Assembly: GCA_013368315.1 (NCBI GenBank)
Contig: JAACJM010000001.1
Span: forward strand, 620,001-684,000
DNA: 64,000 nt
Direction: 5' to 3'
DNA from: Tetrapyrgos nigripes
Taxonomy: Eukaryota > Basidiomycota > Agaricomycetes > Agaricales > Campanellaceae
The stretch's first letter is position 1. Every line of letters starts with the position of its first letter. The position numbers were made by a program, and so were the translations under genes. This document shows, one piece after another, positions 34,292-46,203 of this stretch. The notes beneath the pieces are model-generated. The model did not search any database. It saw nothing but the letters and a program-made list of their open reading frames with translations, and had not been told where the DNA came from.

Positions 34292-36287
34292 TTATGCAGT
34301 ACCCATTCCCCATCCGCCGTTCCCTGATAAGAAGCGCGACTGCAAAATTTTTTCAAATGTTGGTCTAGCAGACACCTCCACTCGTAAGCACGCTCGTACG
34401 AGTGCCGCTGCATCTCCCAATCCACCGCCTCCATCTATCTCTTCACCTTCGTGCTCTTTGCCTTCACCACATCTTTCGTCTAATGATATTGCCGCATTTG
34501 CAAAAGGTGATTCCAGACCTTCCTGAGCTTCTCCAGCCGTCATGAATGGACACTCGCCGACGAGGAGAACATAAGCAACAACTCCAAAGGCCCACACATC
34601 TTGCTCTTTGCCTTGATAACGCTCTCCTCTCAAGATCTCCGGTCCAGCGTAATCTAGTCTATACACGCGAGACGCGAAGGTTAGATTAGATATCATATAT
34701 ATATATATATATATGCGGGGTATCAGATGACTTACGTGCCGCTAAATGAGTCCCATCCTGCCTTTTTCACCAGACCGGAACTTCCAAAGTCGATTAATAT
34801 GCAGCTTCCATGGGACCCGAGAACAACGTTTTCATCTTTAATATCGCGATGAACTGTAACAACATGAGACCGGCTCTTATGAAAGGTCGTTGAAATCTCG
34901 TACCAATGCCATGAGAATGCAAAAAGCTCAATGCGTCTGCAATTTGTCCGAGATACGTTCGTATTGAGCTTGGTGGAAGCCCCTGCGGGTAGCTCTCGAC
35001 AAGATCGAAAAGGTCAGATGAGGGAGGTGGTTGATTAGGAATGTGCTCCGGTGTTGTCGAGGGTAGAACGAGATAGTAATAATGATTATCCTCAAAGAAA
35101 TCGAGCAAAGGACATATGTTAGGATGGCCTTTGACAACTCTTCCTTCTATCCAGTCGTCTACTGAGGCATCTAAAGAGTCGCTCGACGTTTTGAGGCGAG
35201 AGGGATCCCAAGGTCGTCGGGGCGGTAGTGAATAGGACATGTTGGAGATGGCAGACATAACATAGATCTCTATGGGAATGGTCCCAAATTTAGGGTGTTT
35301 TTTCCAGCAGTCAGCTAATATACGAGATTTGATAATCTGCTTGATGACCAAGGGAGGCTGGTTGACCGGGAGGAGAGGAGTTTAAGCAGGTAGCAGGAAC
35401 GTAGTTTAAGCAATACTCACCCCAAGTGTACCCTCTGGCGTCTTCTCTCGTGCCCGCTTTACCAGCCCATATGCACCCCGTCCAATTTCTCCTTCTACAT
35501 GGTAGTCGGATATGCTTCGATCTCCAAGGAAAGACTCATCACTGGAAGGCGAGGGCGCCCGAGTGCTAGCAGCAAGACTGAGGAAGCTGCTTGAACTGCC
35601 AACACGGTGTAGCGCGGGTGGAACCATCAAGTCAGGGGACTCTCTAGGAGCAATAGAAACGCGGCCAGCGATTAAGGAGACACGCTGCTGTGACGAACGT
35701 CTACGAGGTCGAGGAGTTGAAGGGGAGCGGGACAATACAGGTCTAGAGTGGGTCAAAGACTGGCTAGGGGAAGATGATCGGGACTGAGCTGGGGACATAT
35801 AAAAGGACTCTGAGGTAAAAGTTGCAGGAGACAAGGTTGGCGTGACATTTGTTACAAGACGCATGACCTCTGGTACGCCATTCGACGCTTTTCGAGAAAG
35901 CGACTCTGCAACAACAACGTCGTTCTTGAGCCCGACTGGAGGTGGGCTAAAGTCGTCCTTTTGTGAAGTAGACTCTATGGTCGTGTCCGAATCATCTTGG
36001 TCGTTTTCCTCGTCCCAATCAAATCCACGGCCGAATGAAGTCACTCCCCAACTGCTCACGCTCGACGACGACTTGTGGTGTTTGGTAGGGAACTGAGGGG
36101 CACTCCACTCCTCACTGTCGAAGGCAAGGCCTAGGTTGGAGGTGGATATCATGCTGGCACCCAGGGCCAGTAGTGGGTGAAGAAAGAGGTTTAATGGTTC
36201 TCCCGTGGGATGGATCTCATTAAGTTCTTGGTAGTGACGCAGTGGCACGTGCGTGACTGAATGCACTGTTGTCGCTGGCGGTTTCAT
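34292..36287 (-). CDS. PAS-kinase-type Ser/Thr kinase
   Basis: Start 36287 (MKPPATTVHSVTHVP), stop TAA 34292, four exons, about 590 residues. The first 270 residues are Ser/Pro-rich and disordered (SRSSSPSQSLTHSRP, RRRSSQQRVS), with no PAS domain I can see. The kinase core begins at ISDYHVEGEIGRGAYGLVKRA. It shows VIKQIIKSRILADCW with the catalytic Lys, KFGTIPIEI, LDFFEDNHYYYLVLP, HRDIKDENVVL, IDFGSSG, FSGTLDYAGPEIL and DVWAFGVVAYVLL. These fit the PASK/Psk1-Psk2 subgroup of CAMKL kinases, which link nutrient state to sugar storage and translation. An acidic insert (EGKEHEGEEIDGGGG) lies before the last helix. Confidence 0.85.
34695..34714. repeat. (AT)10 microsatellite in a kinase intron
   Basis: Twenty bases of perfect AT dinucleotide repeat lie inside the intron between the FSGT and LDYAG exons of the kinase. 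A length-variable tract so close to the splice sites would be useful as a marker. Confidence 0.95.
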
Positions 36288-36722
36288 CGTCTTTGCTGAA
36301 CAGCAGAGCAATGCTGTACCATTAGCATAGTGGGCTATGTAAAACCAGAGCGAGGCTTAGCGCTTAGCGTTTAGTAGGATCCAGACTGACGATACACTAT
36401 AAGTGTAGTCTGACTGTATAGGGACGGGCTTACGGTAGACCGCGACCGGATAGCGCCGAAACTCTTTCTCACAGGCAGAAAACTCTTTCAACAGAGAACC
36501 TCAAGTCCTCCTCAAGCCAAAAAACACCCGCCCGTAAGTAGTCCATGCCTCTATGATCCATGAATCCTTTGCGTTTGCGGTACAAGAGTCCTCTGTGTGG
36601 TTTCTGGTCGAATGTGAGGGTAGAAAATGCTGGATTGGCAGAGGAACTTTTGGATGACGATACACCTCTCAAATTCTGGATCTGTAAAATCTGACTCTGT
36701 GTTCCCTTCACCATAGATCGCC
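36288..36722. promoter_or_regulatory. Divergent promoter, kinase / eL32
   Basis: Intergenic region between two start codons. It holds a CTAAGCGCTTAGCG palindromic stretch near 36350-36370 and no coding signal. The promoter of the ribosomal protein gene should lie in the right third. Confidence 0.45.
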
Positions 36723-37319
36723 ATGGCCGTCAAGATCCCCATCGTCAAGAAGCGCACCAAACATTTCAAGTCGGTCTTTCTTCGAGAATCGTCCTGCCCC
36801 GTATTCATCTTTTTCCTAGGCGCCACCAGTCCGACCGTTATCACAGTGTGAAGGAGGCATGGCGGAAACCCAAGGGTATTGATAACAGGGTGAGGCGTCG
36901 CTTCAAAGGCCAGACGCCCATGCCCAAGGTGCGTTATACAACTTTGTCGACCTTCCTTCATTTACTTATAATCGGCACTCCAGATTGGTTATGGCAGCAA
37001 CAAGAAGGTAGACCACACCTCCATGCCCTTCTTTCTCATCTCTCAATTTCTTCTTAGACAAGGCACTTGCTTCCCAGCGGCCTCAAAAAATTCTTGGTTA
37101 GCAACGTTCGGGAACTTGATCTTCTCCTTATGCACAACAAAAGCTATGCGGCTGAGATTGCCCACAACGTCAGCAGCCGCAACCGTACAACGATTCTTGA
37201 GCGGTGAGTAGTCGCTGGAGCCGATCCTTTCAGGTACTGATCGTGCTACTGTAATTAGGGCAAAGGTTTTGGGTGTCAAGGTTACCAACCCTGCTGCTCG
37301 TCTGCGGTCAGAAGAGTAG
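36723..37319 (+). CDS. RPL32: 60S ribosomal protein eL32
   Basis: Four or more exons from ATG 36723 ([19 protein letters not shown]) to TAG 37317-37319 give about 131 residues, the family length. [55 protein letters not shown] and [16 protein letters not shown] are typical eL32 blocks. Structural protein of the large subunit. Confidence 0.96.
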
Positions 37320-37494
37320 ATACTTTCGTTTTGTGCTGTCTTTCATTTCATGTATATCATATGCACCATGACCATGCACCTCATGTGAAAACACTGTCGA
37401 CTCTTTCTGCCTTCTGCAATCCATGAAATACTTGCCTCTGAGCTTGTGGAGTGACGCATGACTAATCGATACGACTTAAACCTAAACCACGTCC

Positions 37495-38839
37495 ATGTTC
37501 CAGAGTACCAAGAAGCAAGTTCTATCTACGTGGTGATAACTTGGTTATTGATTTGATCTCAGCCAGCGTTCCCTTCGAAGGGCATCCCATGCGGGCTCGT
37601 GGTACACCGATGACGGTTCATACGTCGCTTTAATCTACCATACCACGATAATAACGATCTATCCCAGACTCTGAACTTGACTCGCAACTCTCAGAATGGT
37701 TGGAAGCCGCGCAAACGGAGGCAGGAGTGAAGGGATGCAAAGCCGTCATTGCACCGTCGGATCCAATTCAACTTGGGTTATAAGGATTCGTACTGAACCC
37801 CGTATAGACACGCAGGATATGCATATTCTGGTCCTGCAGCAGCCTGGGCCTACAAGAGTGTTGACACTTCTGGCATGTGAGTATCTCTGCGCCCCATCCA
37901 AACCTGTTCGGCTCACTTTTGGCCTAAAGCAAGCGTGTCTTCATCTTCGGACCTTCTCATCATCTCTATCTGGACGCTTGCGCTTTATCAGCATGCAATG
38001 AATACGAGACGCCTATCGGTAATCTTCCCTTGGACCTGGAAAGTACGCAGGGTGTTTGCGACCTCATGATTAAGTGGTTGACACCGTGTTAGCTATCAAG
38101 GATCTCAAAGAGACGGGCAAATTTGAGATCTTGGACATCAATGCGGATGAAGCGGAGCATAGTCTAGAGATGCATTTACCATATGTTCGCAAGGTCTTTG
38201 AGGGGTGAGTTCGTAGTTCTCATTCTGGCTGCCAACTTACCACTTTCCTCCGCAAAGCATGGACATTAAGATTGTACCGATCATGGTAGGAGCAATTTCC
38301 AAGGAAAAGGAAGAGTACTACGGGGCGTTGCTGGCACCCTATCTAAACCGTGAAGATACCTTTTGCGTCGTCTCAAGTGACTTTTGCCATTGGTACTCCC
38401 CTCCCATTATTTCTGAAACTTCGTATTGATACCTGTTTGCAGGGGAACCAGGTTCAGTTATACCTATTACTACCCAGATCCGGCTCCTAGCACAACTGCT
38501 GCCATTCGACTTTCACGCTCATCGCAACCCTCATCCAATCATCCCATCCACAAATCTATCAGCCAGCTTGATCATGAAGCCATGGAAATCTTGACTGTTC
38601 CTCCGTCTACTCCTGCGACTGCCCATGCTGACTTTGCCAACTACCTCGCGAAAACCAAGAATACCATCTGTGGCCGTCACCCTATTGGTGTACTTTTTGG
38701 TGCTCTATCTGCACTTGTGAAAGAGCGTGGGGATGCAAGTGACGTTGAAACTAGATGGGTAAGATACGAGCAAAGCAGTGCCTGCGAGACTGTCAAGGAT
38801 TCCAGTGTCAGTTATGCTAGCGCATGGATTAGATTCTAG
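37495..38839 (+). CDS. MEMO1-family protein
   Basis: Seven or more exons give about 330 residues. RRASHAGSWYTDDD, KAVIAPHAGYAYSGPAAAWAY, KRVFIFGPSHHLYLDACAL, DEAEHSLEMHLPYVRKVFEG, VVSSDFCHWG, NTICGRHPIGVLFGAL and QSSACETVKDSSVSYAS cover the whole MEMO fold and its metal-type His residues. MEMO proteins resemble non-haem iron dioxygenases and act in cell motility and redox signalling in animals; yeast Mho1 is the fungal counterpart. The start is uncertain: ATG 37495 needs a 33-nt first intron, and ATG 37449 with a 37-nt intron is the alternative. Confidence 0.88.
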
Positions 38840-38896
38840 AGTCCCCTTGTGTATTCAAAGACATCGAATTCCTGAACAATGCTATGTCTAGTGATT

Positions 38897-39853
38897 TCAT
38901 TTATAGTAATCCTCAAAACCCCATCTCCTGACATCTCCGCTAACAAAGGATGCATCATCGACTCTTTCAACCTGCCACTCGTCATCACCAGGCTTCCTCA
39001 CAAATTCGCTCAGCGAACAGCACCCAGGCTTGGGTGATACACCTTCCCCCACCAAACCTTTCACCATTGCAATCACGGGTGCAGCATGACTGACTAGCAT
39101 GATCCTTTCGTGTTTCCCGGTAAAGGCCGCTTCAATGTCATTTATCATTTCTGGAAGAAAGCTCTTCACTCTAGCCTGGATCACGTCGACCGTTTCGCCC
39201 TCGGGAGGTGGAAGCCAGACCGTCGGTGTCCAGGAATCGCTCACTTCAATTTGAGGAAACACTGTAGAGAGCTCAGCTGGGGTAGGCGGATGATACGCTT
39301 CGAGTCCCTTTTTTGCGGAGACATCAGAATGCCATTCAGATAGACCTGTATCGCGTTTTAGAGTGTGCGGGTAGAAGATGTTCAATAGGCCACTTGCGGT
39401 AGTCTATATAAATCGGAATAGCCAGAGCTATGGCAACGGGCTGAGATGTCTGTAGACAGCGAGCTATGGATAGTCAAGCTAATTGAAAGCTGCATTAATA
39501 GAAATGAGAGGCTCGAACTATATGGAGAGGTAAAGATGGCGGTCGGTTTTTTTTCCTCGGGAAGAGAGGCGACATAATTTGCTAGATCTTGTGCTTGGGT
39601 CTACTACTGTGAACCAGAACCGAAAACGCTAGTAGGGAGTACTCACAAGCCCAGAATCCGAAAGGGGATCGTTCTTGTTATGCCTGTGTAGAATGACGTT
39701 ACGGCAAGCAGGCGAATAGGAGTAGGCGGATTACTCACTGCTGAGTATCGTCCATCCAGCGCGATCTGAAGCCTGGTCCTTCTGTCAGAAACATAGCAGT
39801 AAGATAAAACTACACTTACCATGGCGTGCTATGTAGATTCTCTGAAGGGTCAT
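38897..39853 (-). CDS. Histidine phosphatase (phosphoglycerate-mutase-like), paralogue A
   Basis: Start 39853 (MTLQRIYIARHGFRSRWMD), stop TGA 38897, about six exons, about 250 residues. The RHG motif with catalytic His is at residues 10-12 after splicing. TQAQDLANYVASLPEE, PTAIFTSPYRCLQT (phosphate-binding Arg), GLSEWHSD and the second His in IMLVSHAAPVIAMVKG follow, then CCSLSEFVRKPGDDEW. The pattern is that of the branch-2 histidine phosphatases related to Tfc7/YOR110W. Role unknown. It lies 115 bp downstream of its tandem paralogue, which has a longer C-terminus. Confidence 0.82.
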
Positions 39854-39968
39854 GGAAGTATTTAGGAGAGCTGTCACAGCTCCAGACACTGTGCATGTCA
39901 TCGAATCGATCGATACACTTCTGACTCTACTACATACTATCTAGAGCTACTCTCACAGGCTGCCTACT

Positions 39969-41047
39969 TTACAAGCTACTGGTCATGCGTACTTGAAGCC
40001 CCACCGGCTCGTCTACTTCATTCTCCGTCCCAGGTTCACCAGAGTCATTCACGACCTGAACCAGAGTTTTTGTGAAATTGAAGGAATAGCAAGACGACCA
40101 CATTTACACACCTTTCCATTCTCGATTTCAATATCCTCCATTCCCCAATCCCGCTGAACACCTCCAGTCAGAAAATCTCCTGTTGCTAAACGTTTGGCTT
40201 CCCAGCCTCCCGCGACATCCTTCCCTTCTGGTTTCCTAACAAATTCACTCAGCGTACAGCATCCCACTCGCAATGGTAGATCCCTCTTCCCGATCAGCTC
40301 TCTTGCCAACACGATAACGGTAGCAGCATGACTGAAGAATAGGACACGTTTGTGTTGATGTTCGGGTAGTCTCCTTTCAACGTGTGGAACAAAGTGAACG
40401 AGAAAGTCCTTTGCCCGGTCGTGTAATTCTTGAACATCTTCACCCTTACGGGAAGGGTAGTATATGGATGACCATCCCTCTGGGTCGATTTGAGGGAAAT
40501 GGGTTTTCAGAGAGGAAGCAGAGCCAGGTCTTGGGTGTAGTCCGGTATCGGCAGCCACAGGCGAATACCACTCTGATAAACCGTGTTCGACGTAGATTGG
40601 AATGTTGAGAGCTTCCGAAGTTGGTTTGGCGGTCTGCAGGCAGCGATCTAGGAAAGACTCTAGTCTGGGTGATATGGATATTTCAGAGGAGAGGGACGTA
40701 CAGTAAGGTGAAGAAAAGATTGCAGTCGGTCTTTGATCCTCTGGGAGCGCGGAGAAGTATGCGCCGAGTTCCTCAGCTTGAGTCTAGATGGAGATATGGA
40801 GCAAAAGACTTGAATTATGGAAGAAGTGCGTACCACACCGAATGCTGCAAGCGGTGGGTCCCTTGGAAGACCCGTCTCACTCTTCCTGAAGAACGTAATC
40901 GATATCGATGAACATCCTTATAACACGGGTCTTGCTCACCAGTTCGTCGAGAGCCAGTTCAATCTAAAGCCTATTCGCGAGTTGAGGATCGCAACTGAGA
41001 AAATGGGTAGACTCACCGTGTCTCGCAATGTAAAGTGTTTCAAGCAT
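39969..41047 (-). CDS. Histidine phosphatase (phosphoglycerate-mutase-like), paralogue B
   Basis: Start 41047 (MLETLYIARHGFRLNWLST), stop TAA 39969-39971, about seven exons, about 300 residues. It has the same blocks as paralogue A (RHG, GLPRDPPLAAFG, SSPYCRCLQTAKPTSEAL, GLSEWYSPV, FFSHAATVIVLARE, VGCCTLSEFVRKPEG), plus a C-terminal exon ending in GLQVRMTSSL. The two paralogues share intron positions but differ at many residues, so the duplication is much older than the one at 0.6-5.1 kb. Substrate not recognisable. Confidence 0.82.
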
Positions 41048-41223
41048 TTCGGTTGATAGTCAAAAGTCAGGCTTATTACAATCATTTACTTTCCTTACAA
41101 ACAACATACGAGTAAAGAAGGACAATATACACAGATATAGATTGAGGTCATATCATGTTATCATGGGCGCTTGAATTTTCAAGAGAATTGGATTGCTTTC
41201 TGCATGTGTGTGTGCGTAATGGA

Positions 41224-42415
41224 TCAAGAAAGGGATGGGAAAGCAGTCTCATCATCGACATTGACAGTAGGAGCACTGTTGTTGTTACCATTCGGGCGGC
41301 CACGGCCAGCACCACCACGCCCGCCACGACCACCACCACCACGCCCTCTGTCACCACCGCGACCACGGCCTCCTCCACGAGATGGACGCTCAAAGTGAGC
41401 GTCGATTTCAATAAAGACCTTTTCCTCCTTTTTTGCGCGAGCTTTCGGTGCGGATTTGCCCTAAGGAAGAGTTGGAATAAAAGTCGTCATCATGAAGAAC
41501 CATAGACACACCTTTCCAACAAAGTAAGCATCCTCCTCGCCCTTTTGGAGAGGTACGACGTCTTTCCAGTTACCAGTAGCGCCTTCATTTGCCTTGCGAG
41601 CCTCGAGTTTGGGGACGGCAGCAAGATCCTTTTCCTTCTTCTGAGCCAGGTATTGATCCAGTGTGAGCGTGTTGTCCTCTTCTTCTTCACGACGAGGGGG
41701 ACGACCATCGGGCTTGGCATCGGCGGCAGGAGCAGATCCATCGGCAGCAGCCCCATCAGTACCCCATGCGTCGGCGGAAGTAGCACCTTCAGCACCCCAT
41801 GCATCGGCGGGAGTCGCAGCCTCTGCAGCTGCATCGACGTTTGCAGTAGTTTCGTCCTGTAGTTCGCGATTTCCATCATCACCACCCCATCCTTGGTGAA
41901 CCTTTTTGTCCGAGTCACTAGAGACGGATAAGATGGTGAGGGTCAGAGGATGGGTCGTTTGACCTACGTTTTACCGGTTGCACTATGTCTGTCGAATTGC
42001 CTTCGACCACCTCGTTCACCGCCGCCACCGCCGCGACCACCGCGACCACCACGGCCACGTCCGCGTCCGCGTTCACCGTCGACTGGAAGTGATCAGATCA
42101 AAGCATCAGATGGGAAGAGAGCGCCTACATTTCCTGGGCGCAGGTTCTGCGGAATCATCGGTAGGACCGTCCCTTGCTTGGGTGGACTTTGCGCCACCAC
42201 GAGCATAGTATTTGCCGCCTCGAGAAGCGGGACCGCCGCGGGACTTTTGGTTAGTTCCTCTTGTGGAAGCAGGCGCTGGTGCAGCGGGAGCCTTGGGAGG
42301 TGGAGACGCGGGACGAGAATCGGCTGCTATTGGAGAATAAGCATAATTACAGGACTGGCAGGATGAGCGTACCCTCGTCGAGGAGTGCAAAGGGGTTTCT
42401 GGAGGCCACCGACAT
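41224..42415 (-). CDS. Stm1/SERBP1-like RGG-rich ribosome/mRNA-binding protein
   Basis: Start 42415 (MSVASRNPFALLDEG), stop TGA 41224-41226, about five exons, about 330 residues. The N-terminal NPFALLDE motif, SRGGKYYARGG, a GRGRGRGGRGGRGG run, the central HQGWGGDDGNRELQDE (start of the HABP4/PAI-RBP1 domain), DNTLTLDQYLAQKKEKDL and the closing RGG-rich GRGGDRGRGGGGRGG identify the family. These proteins clamp dormant 80S ribosomes and mRNA. An Ala/Asp-rich repeat (ADAWGAEGATSADAWGTDG) is an in-frame internal duplication. Confidence 0.88.
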
Positions 42416-42834
42416 CGTCGAGGCTTTGCGTTACCTTTTTGTCGATTATTGGTCGGTGGAATCGAGGGACAGTGGACGGCAATTGCCGGCACATTTGTGG
42501 TGCTGTACAGTTATTACAAATCAATGCAAGGCTGGTACGGGCCTGTCGGGGTCTGCCCTAAGGTGGCCCTATAAAGCCGAGTGTCGTGTCGCGGAACCCT
42601 CAACGCAAAATACCACTGCACAGAAAAGCATCTCGACGAGGATCTGGCTGCCTTTGGGACGAGTCGGGTCGAGGACATCGGGACCGTCAATTGTGCTGGA
42701 GAGGGATCGGATGGGACTCGGGTGCGATGTAGGGCTGGGAGGTCCTTCGTGAGCTCGCGGTGTGCTAGGTCGCAAGGTTTTGTCCAACATGTAGTAGAAA
42801 TACCGTGAGACTATCTAATGTACCTTCTCTCCTA
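42416..42834. promoter_or_regulatory. Divergent promoter, Stm1-like / Spp1
   Basis: Intergenic region between two start codons. It carries a 73-codon open frame on the minus strand (42569-42790) that begins with ATG but ends before the Stm1-like start and has no family match I know. It could be a uORF in a long leader or chance. Confidence 0.4.
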
Positions 42835-44738
42835 ATGTCATCATCTCGGCTTTCCATTGCCAATCTCCTCAATGGCCCCCAACCATCCACCACCGACGAC
42901 TTTCTCGTTGAGCAGGTTGTCCTCGCTCCCCATCTCAGAAAGCAGCCTCAGGGTCGCTACGACCCTGTCCACGACCTTACCAATGTCCGTGCAAAACCTC
43001 CCTCGCCCCAGCCAGAGGAAGTGGACCAGTGGCTGCTGGAACAATACGACCATCGTATGCCCCAGGTCGAGGATGCAGACATAGACCGTGCAGTATCGGA
43101 GCTCGTTGACGAAACTCCCACTGCTCTTCAACCAGACGTCGAAGATGAGCTGCTCAGTCTTGTCGATGACCAACCCAAACCAACTCCTCCACCGAAAAAA
43201 CCCGCTCCGGCAAAGAAGAAACCAAAGGTCCAACCACTCATCCTTATCGCATCTCCTCGCTCACTTCCTCACTAGGCTGCTCCCAAAACCAAAGCTCGCA
43301 ACGCAGAAGTTCCTCCCAAACCAAGAGGCAAACCCGGTCCGAAACCGAAACCTCGCGATCAGGACGGTAATATCATTCGCACTATTACTGTCCCACCGCC
43401 TCCAGTTTCCCGTAAACCTTCCAATAAACCGTCAGCTGCCCCCAGTAGAGCCGTTTCAAACACCGCTGCTTCTCGTTCCCGGTCCACTTCCGTTTTACCC
43501 ACCACCGGTTCCGTGGGCCCTGAGCCTGCCGACGATTCCGACGCCATCGAACAAGAGAAGGAAGAAGACAAGGACAAGCTCTACTGTGTTTGCAAGACCA
43601 AGTATGACGAGGACAGGTCTATGATCGCCTGTGACAAGTGCGCGCTTGAAACTCTACATTTTGGGATCTGCCGTACTAACCTGCCCACTCTAGGTGCGAT
43701 GAATGGTATCATACCCAATGCGTAGACATACCAGATCATCAAGTCGATCTCATTGATCAATTCTTCTGTCCGCCCTGTATCACAAGTCTGTCGTTCTTGT
43801 GATTTATTCTGTCAACTTGCTCATATCTTTTCCTTCAGAGAATCCAAACGCGGATCTAAAGACGACGTACAAGACCCGCTGCCTTTACGGCCTTGAGCAC
43901 CCCGATCCTACTTCCCCGAAAGCATGCCACAAACCCGCACGCGCCTTTTCGAAATACTGCTCTGATGAATGCGGTGTCGATAATCTTCATAAACGTATCG
44001 ACAAAATTCCCAAAGGCAAAAAGGACGAGTTATGGCAAGTCGTCAAAGATGCGGAGAAACGTGAAGGGTTGGTCAAGTGCGTAAAGCAGAACAACGTGGT
44101 CGAGGTTATACACCCCAACAAGAATGTCAAGCAGAAAGAGATGGATCGGTTAGACAGATTGCTTGAAGATATTAGACGGATGCGTGAAGAGCTTGACCGG
44201 GGGATGGATATCATTATTTGGCGGGAGAAACTGATCAATGCAGCAAGTGATAGAGCAGAGAACATTGCTCAGTGTGGCTGGGACCAGAGATTATGTTTTT
44301 CTGATGAGGATTGGGCCGAGTATGGCGAGGGCGTACTGGATTCGTATGCTGATCAGGCTATGCAAGTGGATGAAGGTGGTGAGTGGTGGTGTCCTGGAGA
44401 ACAGGAGTGTGAGCGTCATGCAGGGTGAGCTCCCTTTCTCTGGCTACTGTACCGTTTTTTACTTATATTTTTTCTTCATCAGTTGGCAGAGTCTGCGCAT
44501 GAAAGAACTTCTCAAGGAGAAGGAGCGAAAGGAAGACGCTCTTGCCAGACTCATTTCCAAGGAACGAGAAATTCGCAAACGTATAGAAGATATCCTAAAC
44601 AACAATGATACCGGCGAGGGAGGTGAGGCAGAGCCTACCCCGCAACGACCTACTACCAACGGTACAGGCAAAGGCAAGGCTACGATTTTCAACGGTGATC
44701 CTCCAAAGAAAGGCAAGAAGCGAAAGGCACCTTCATAG
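42835..44738 (+). CDS. SPP1: Set1/COMPASS PHD-finger subunit (Spp1/Cfp1-like)
   Basis: Start 42835 (MSSSRLSIANLLNGPQPS), stop 44738, about five exons, roughly 560 residues. A Lys/Pro-rich first third is followed by a PHD finger (LYCVCKTKYDEDRSMIACDKC, DEWYHTQCVDI, FFCPPC); the intron inside it falls after the second Cys pair. Then come RCLYGLEHPDP, CHKPARAFSKYCSDECG (a Cys-His cluster), IIIWREKLI, CGWDQRLCFSDEDW and a C-terminal coiled coil LRMKELLKEKERKEDALARL. This is the architecture of Cfp1/Spp1, which reads H3K4me3 and places Set1. Confidence 0.9.
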
Positions 44739-44968
44739 AGACTTGTATCTTTATTTTCCCCTAAACTATTATCGCATGTTGTCTGTTTTTGCTATCGTTG
44801 CATTTGCTCTTGTATCCTACCTTTTGACCTTCATCGTACTTTTTTTTTTTTTTGAATTTGGTACCTTGTAGCTATCAACACCTTGACTGTGACGCAGCAT
44901 GTATAAAAAGATCAGGTTTCTTGCCATGTAAAACGATGGTGATATAGTATATTACAGACCGACATCCA

Positions 44969-45590
44969 TCAATACCCATCTCCCTCTCCACCTTCTTTCG
45001 AATATCCTTTTTCGTCGTAGAGTATCTGAGCCTTGACCTCTTCCCGCTGCTTCTTCAGTTCGGTATCGTGTTTATGGATAGGTTCCAGCTCGTGCCAATC
45101 AACTTGACGAAGGGGTACCTCATCTTCTTGGTCCAGGTCCTAAGAGGAGGGATCAACACGTACAACTTATCGCAGGATAATGAAAAACTTGCAATCTCCC
45201 CAAGCAACACGACATTCTCACCACGGATGAGAAAGAGTCCATGCCAGTTTTCAGCAAACGCGTTACCATGATATATTCGTTCGACGGTGTCTTCTAATAC
45301 GAGGTTTGCTGAAGGAAAGAAGATGAAGAAGAGTTGCCAACGGTTGCTCAAAGTACATACCAAACTGGTCATAGGATCTTAGGACTCCATGTAGTTTTCT
45401 TCCGTCACGTAGTATCACTAACATTTTCCCTACATTGACGAGACCATTTGTGTTGATTTTGCAGAGCGGAGAGAGGGCAAGGAGGAGGGTTTTAGGAAAA
45501 GGTAGCGTTGGAGGATTGACTGTGGGTAGACGTACTGTCCACGCAATCCACTAGAGAGCCTGACGTTGTAAAGGGAATTAAAGAGTCCAT
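44969..45590 (-). CDS. LSM1: LSm1, mRNA decapping-associated Sm-like protein
   Basis: Start 45590 ([18 protein letters not shown]), stop TGA 44969, four exons, about 145 residues. Sm1 ([29 protein letters not shown]) and Sm2 ([19 protein letters not shown]) motifs are complete. The C-terminal extension [17 protein letters not shown] is typical of LSm1. It forms the cytosolic LSm1-7 ring that binds deadenylated mRNA. Confidence 0.92.
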
Positions 45591-45753
45591 TGTAGCAGAG
45601 TGAACATAGGATTCGGATTTCAGACAGCAGTCGTTGAAGTACGAGAAGAAGAACAAAACAAAATAAACTATAAACATCGATGTATTAGGTAGCTGCCAAG
45701 CTGCTAGATACAACCCTCCTTGTAGGATACTTTTCCCCCTTTCTATTCGTGTT

Positions 45754-46129
45754 CTATGATGAAGCATGCATGTCGTTATTCGACTTGGACTTGGACTTCC
45801 ACAACCGACTGAGGAATGAGTAGCAATTGGGGCAAAGGTGATGTGCGAGTTTGGGTGAACCACAGCCTGGACAGTTTACGATGTCTGGAGACGTGTCAGT
45901 AAGACACCAAGACAAGAAATTAAGAGAGGAACGCACTGTGTTTGTCCTTGAGACCCTTGTTAGCAGCCCGCATGGCCTTGCGTGAGTGAGAGACCTTTTT
46001 CTTCGGGACGGCGAGGAGAATACGGGGGAAAAGCTCCTCGACGAGAGCACCCAACGAAGGGATCAGGGCAGGCAGGGAGAATAGAGGAGCCCTGAAAGCA
46101 CTGCGGGTCTGAAAGAGGGCCAAGGCCAT
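45754..46129 (-). CDS. MRPL32: Mitochondrial large-subunit ribosomal protein bL32m
   Basis: Start 46129 (MALALFQTRSAFRAPLFSL), two exons, about 110 residues. The presequence is followed by VPKKKVSHSRKAMRAANKGL and a zinc ribbon CPGCGSPKLAHHLCPNC. The size and order are those of bL32m, which is processed by m-AAA protease in yeast. It shares a 74-bp divergent promoter with a complex I subunit gene. Confidence 0.93.
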
Positions 46130-46203
46130 GACTGTAAGAGAGAAATAATTCTATTTGTTAAACTTGTTTGGCCAACTTTTTACAACGACCACCACCAACT
46201 CGT

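Noticed and set aside
41155..42208. Plus-strand Pro/Thr/His-rich ORFs
   Set aside because: They arise from the opposite strand of RGG-rich repeats in the Stm1-like gene.
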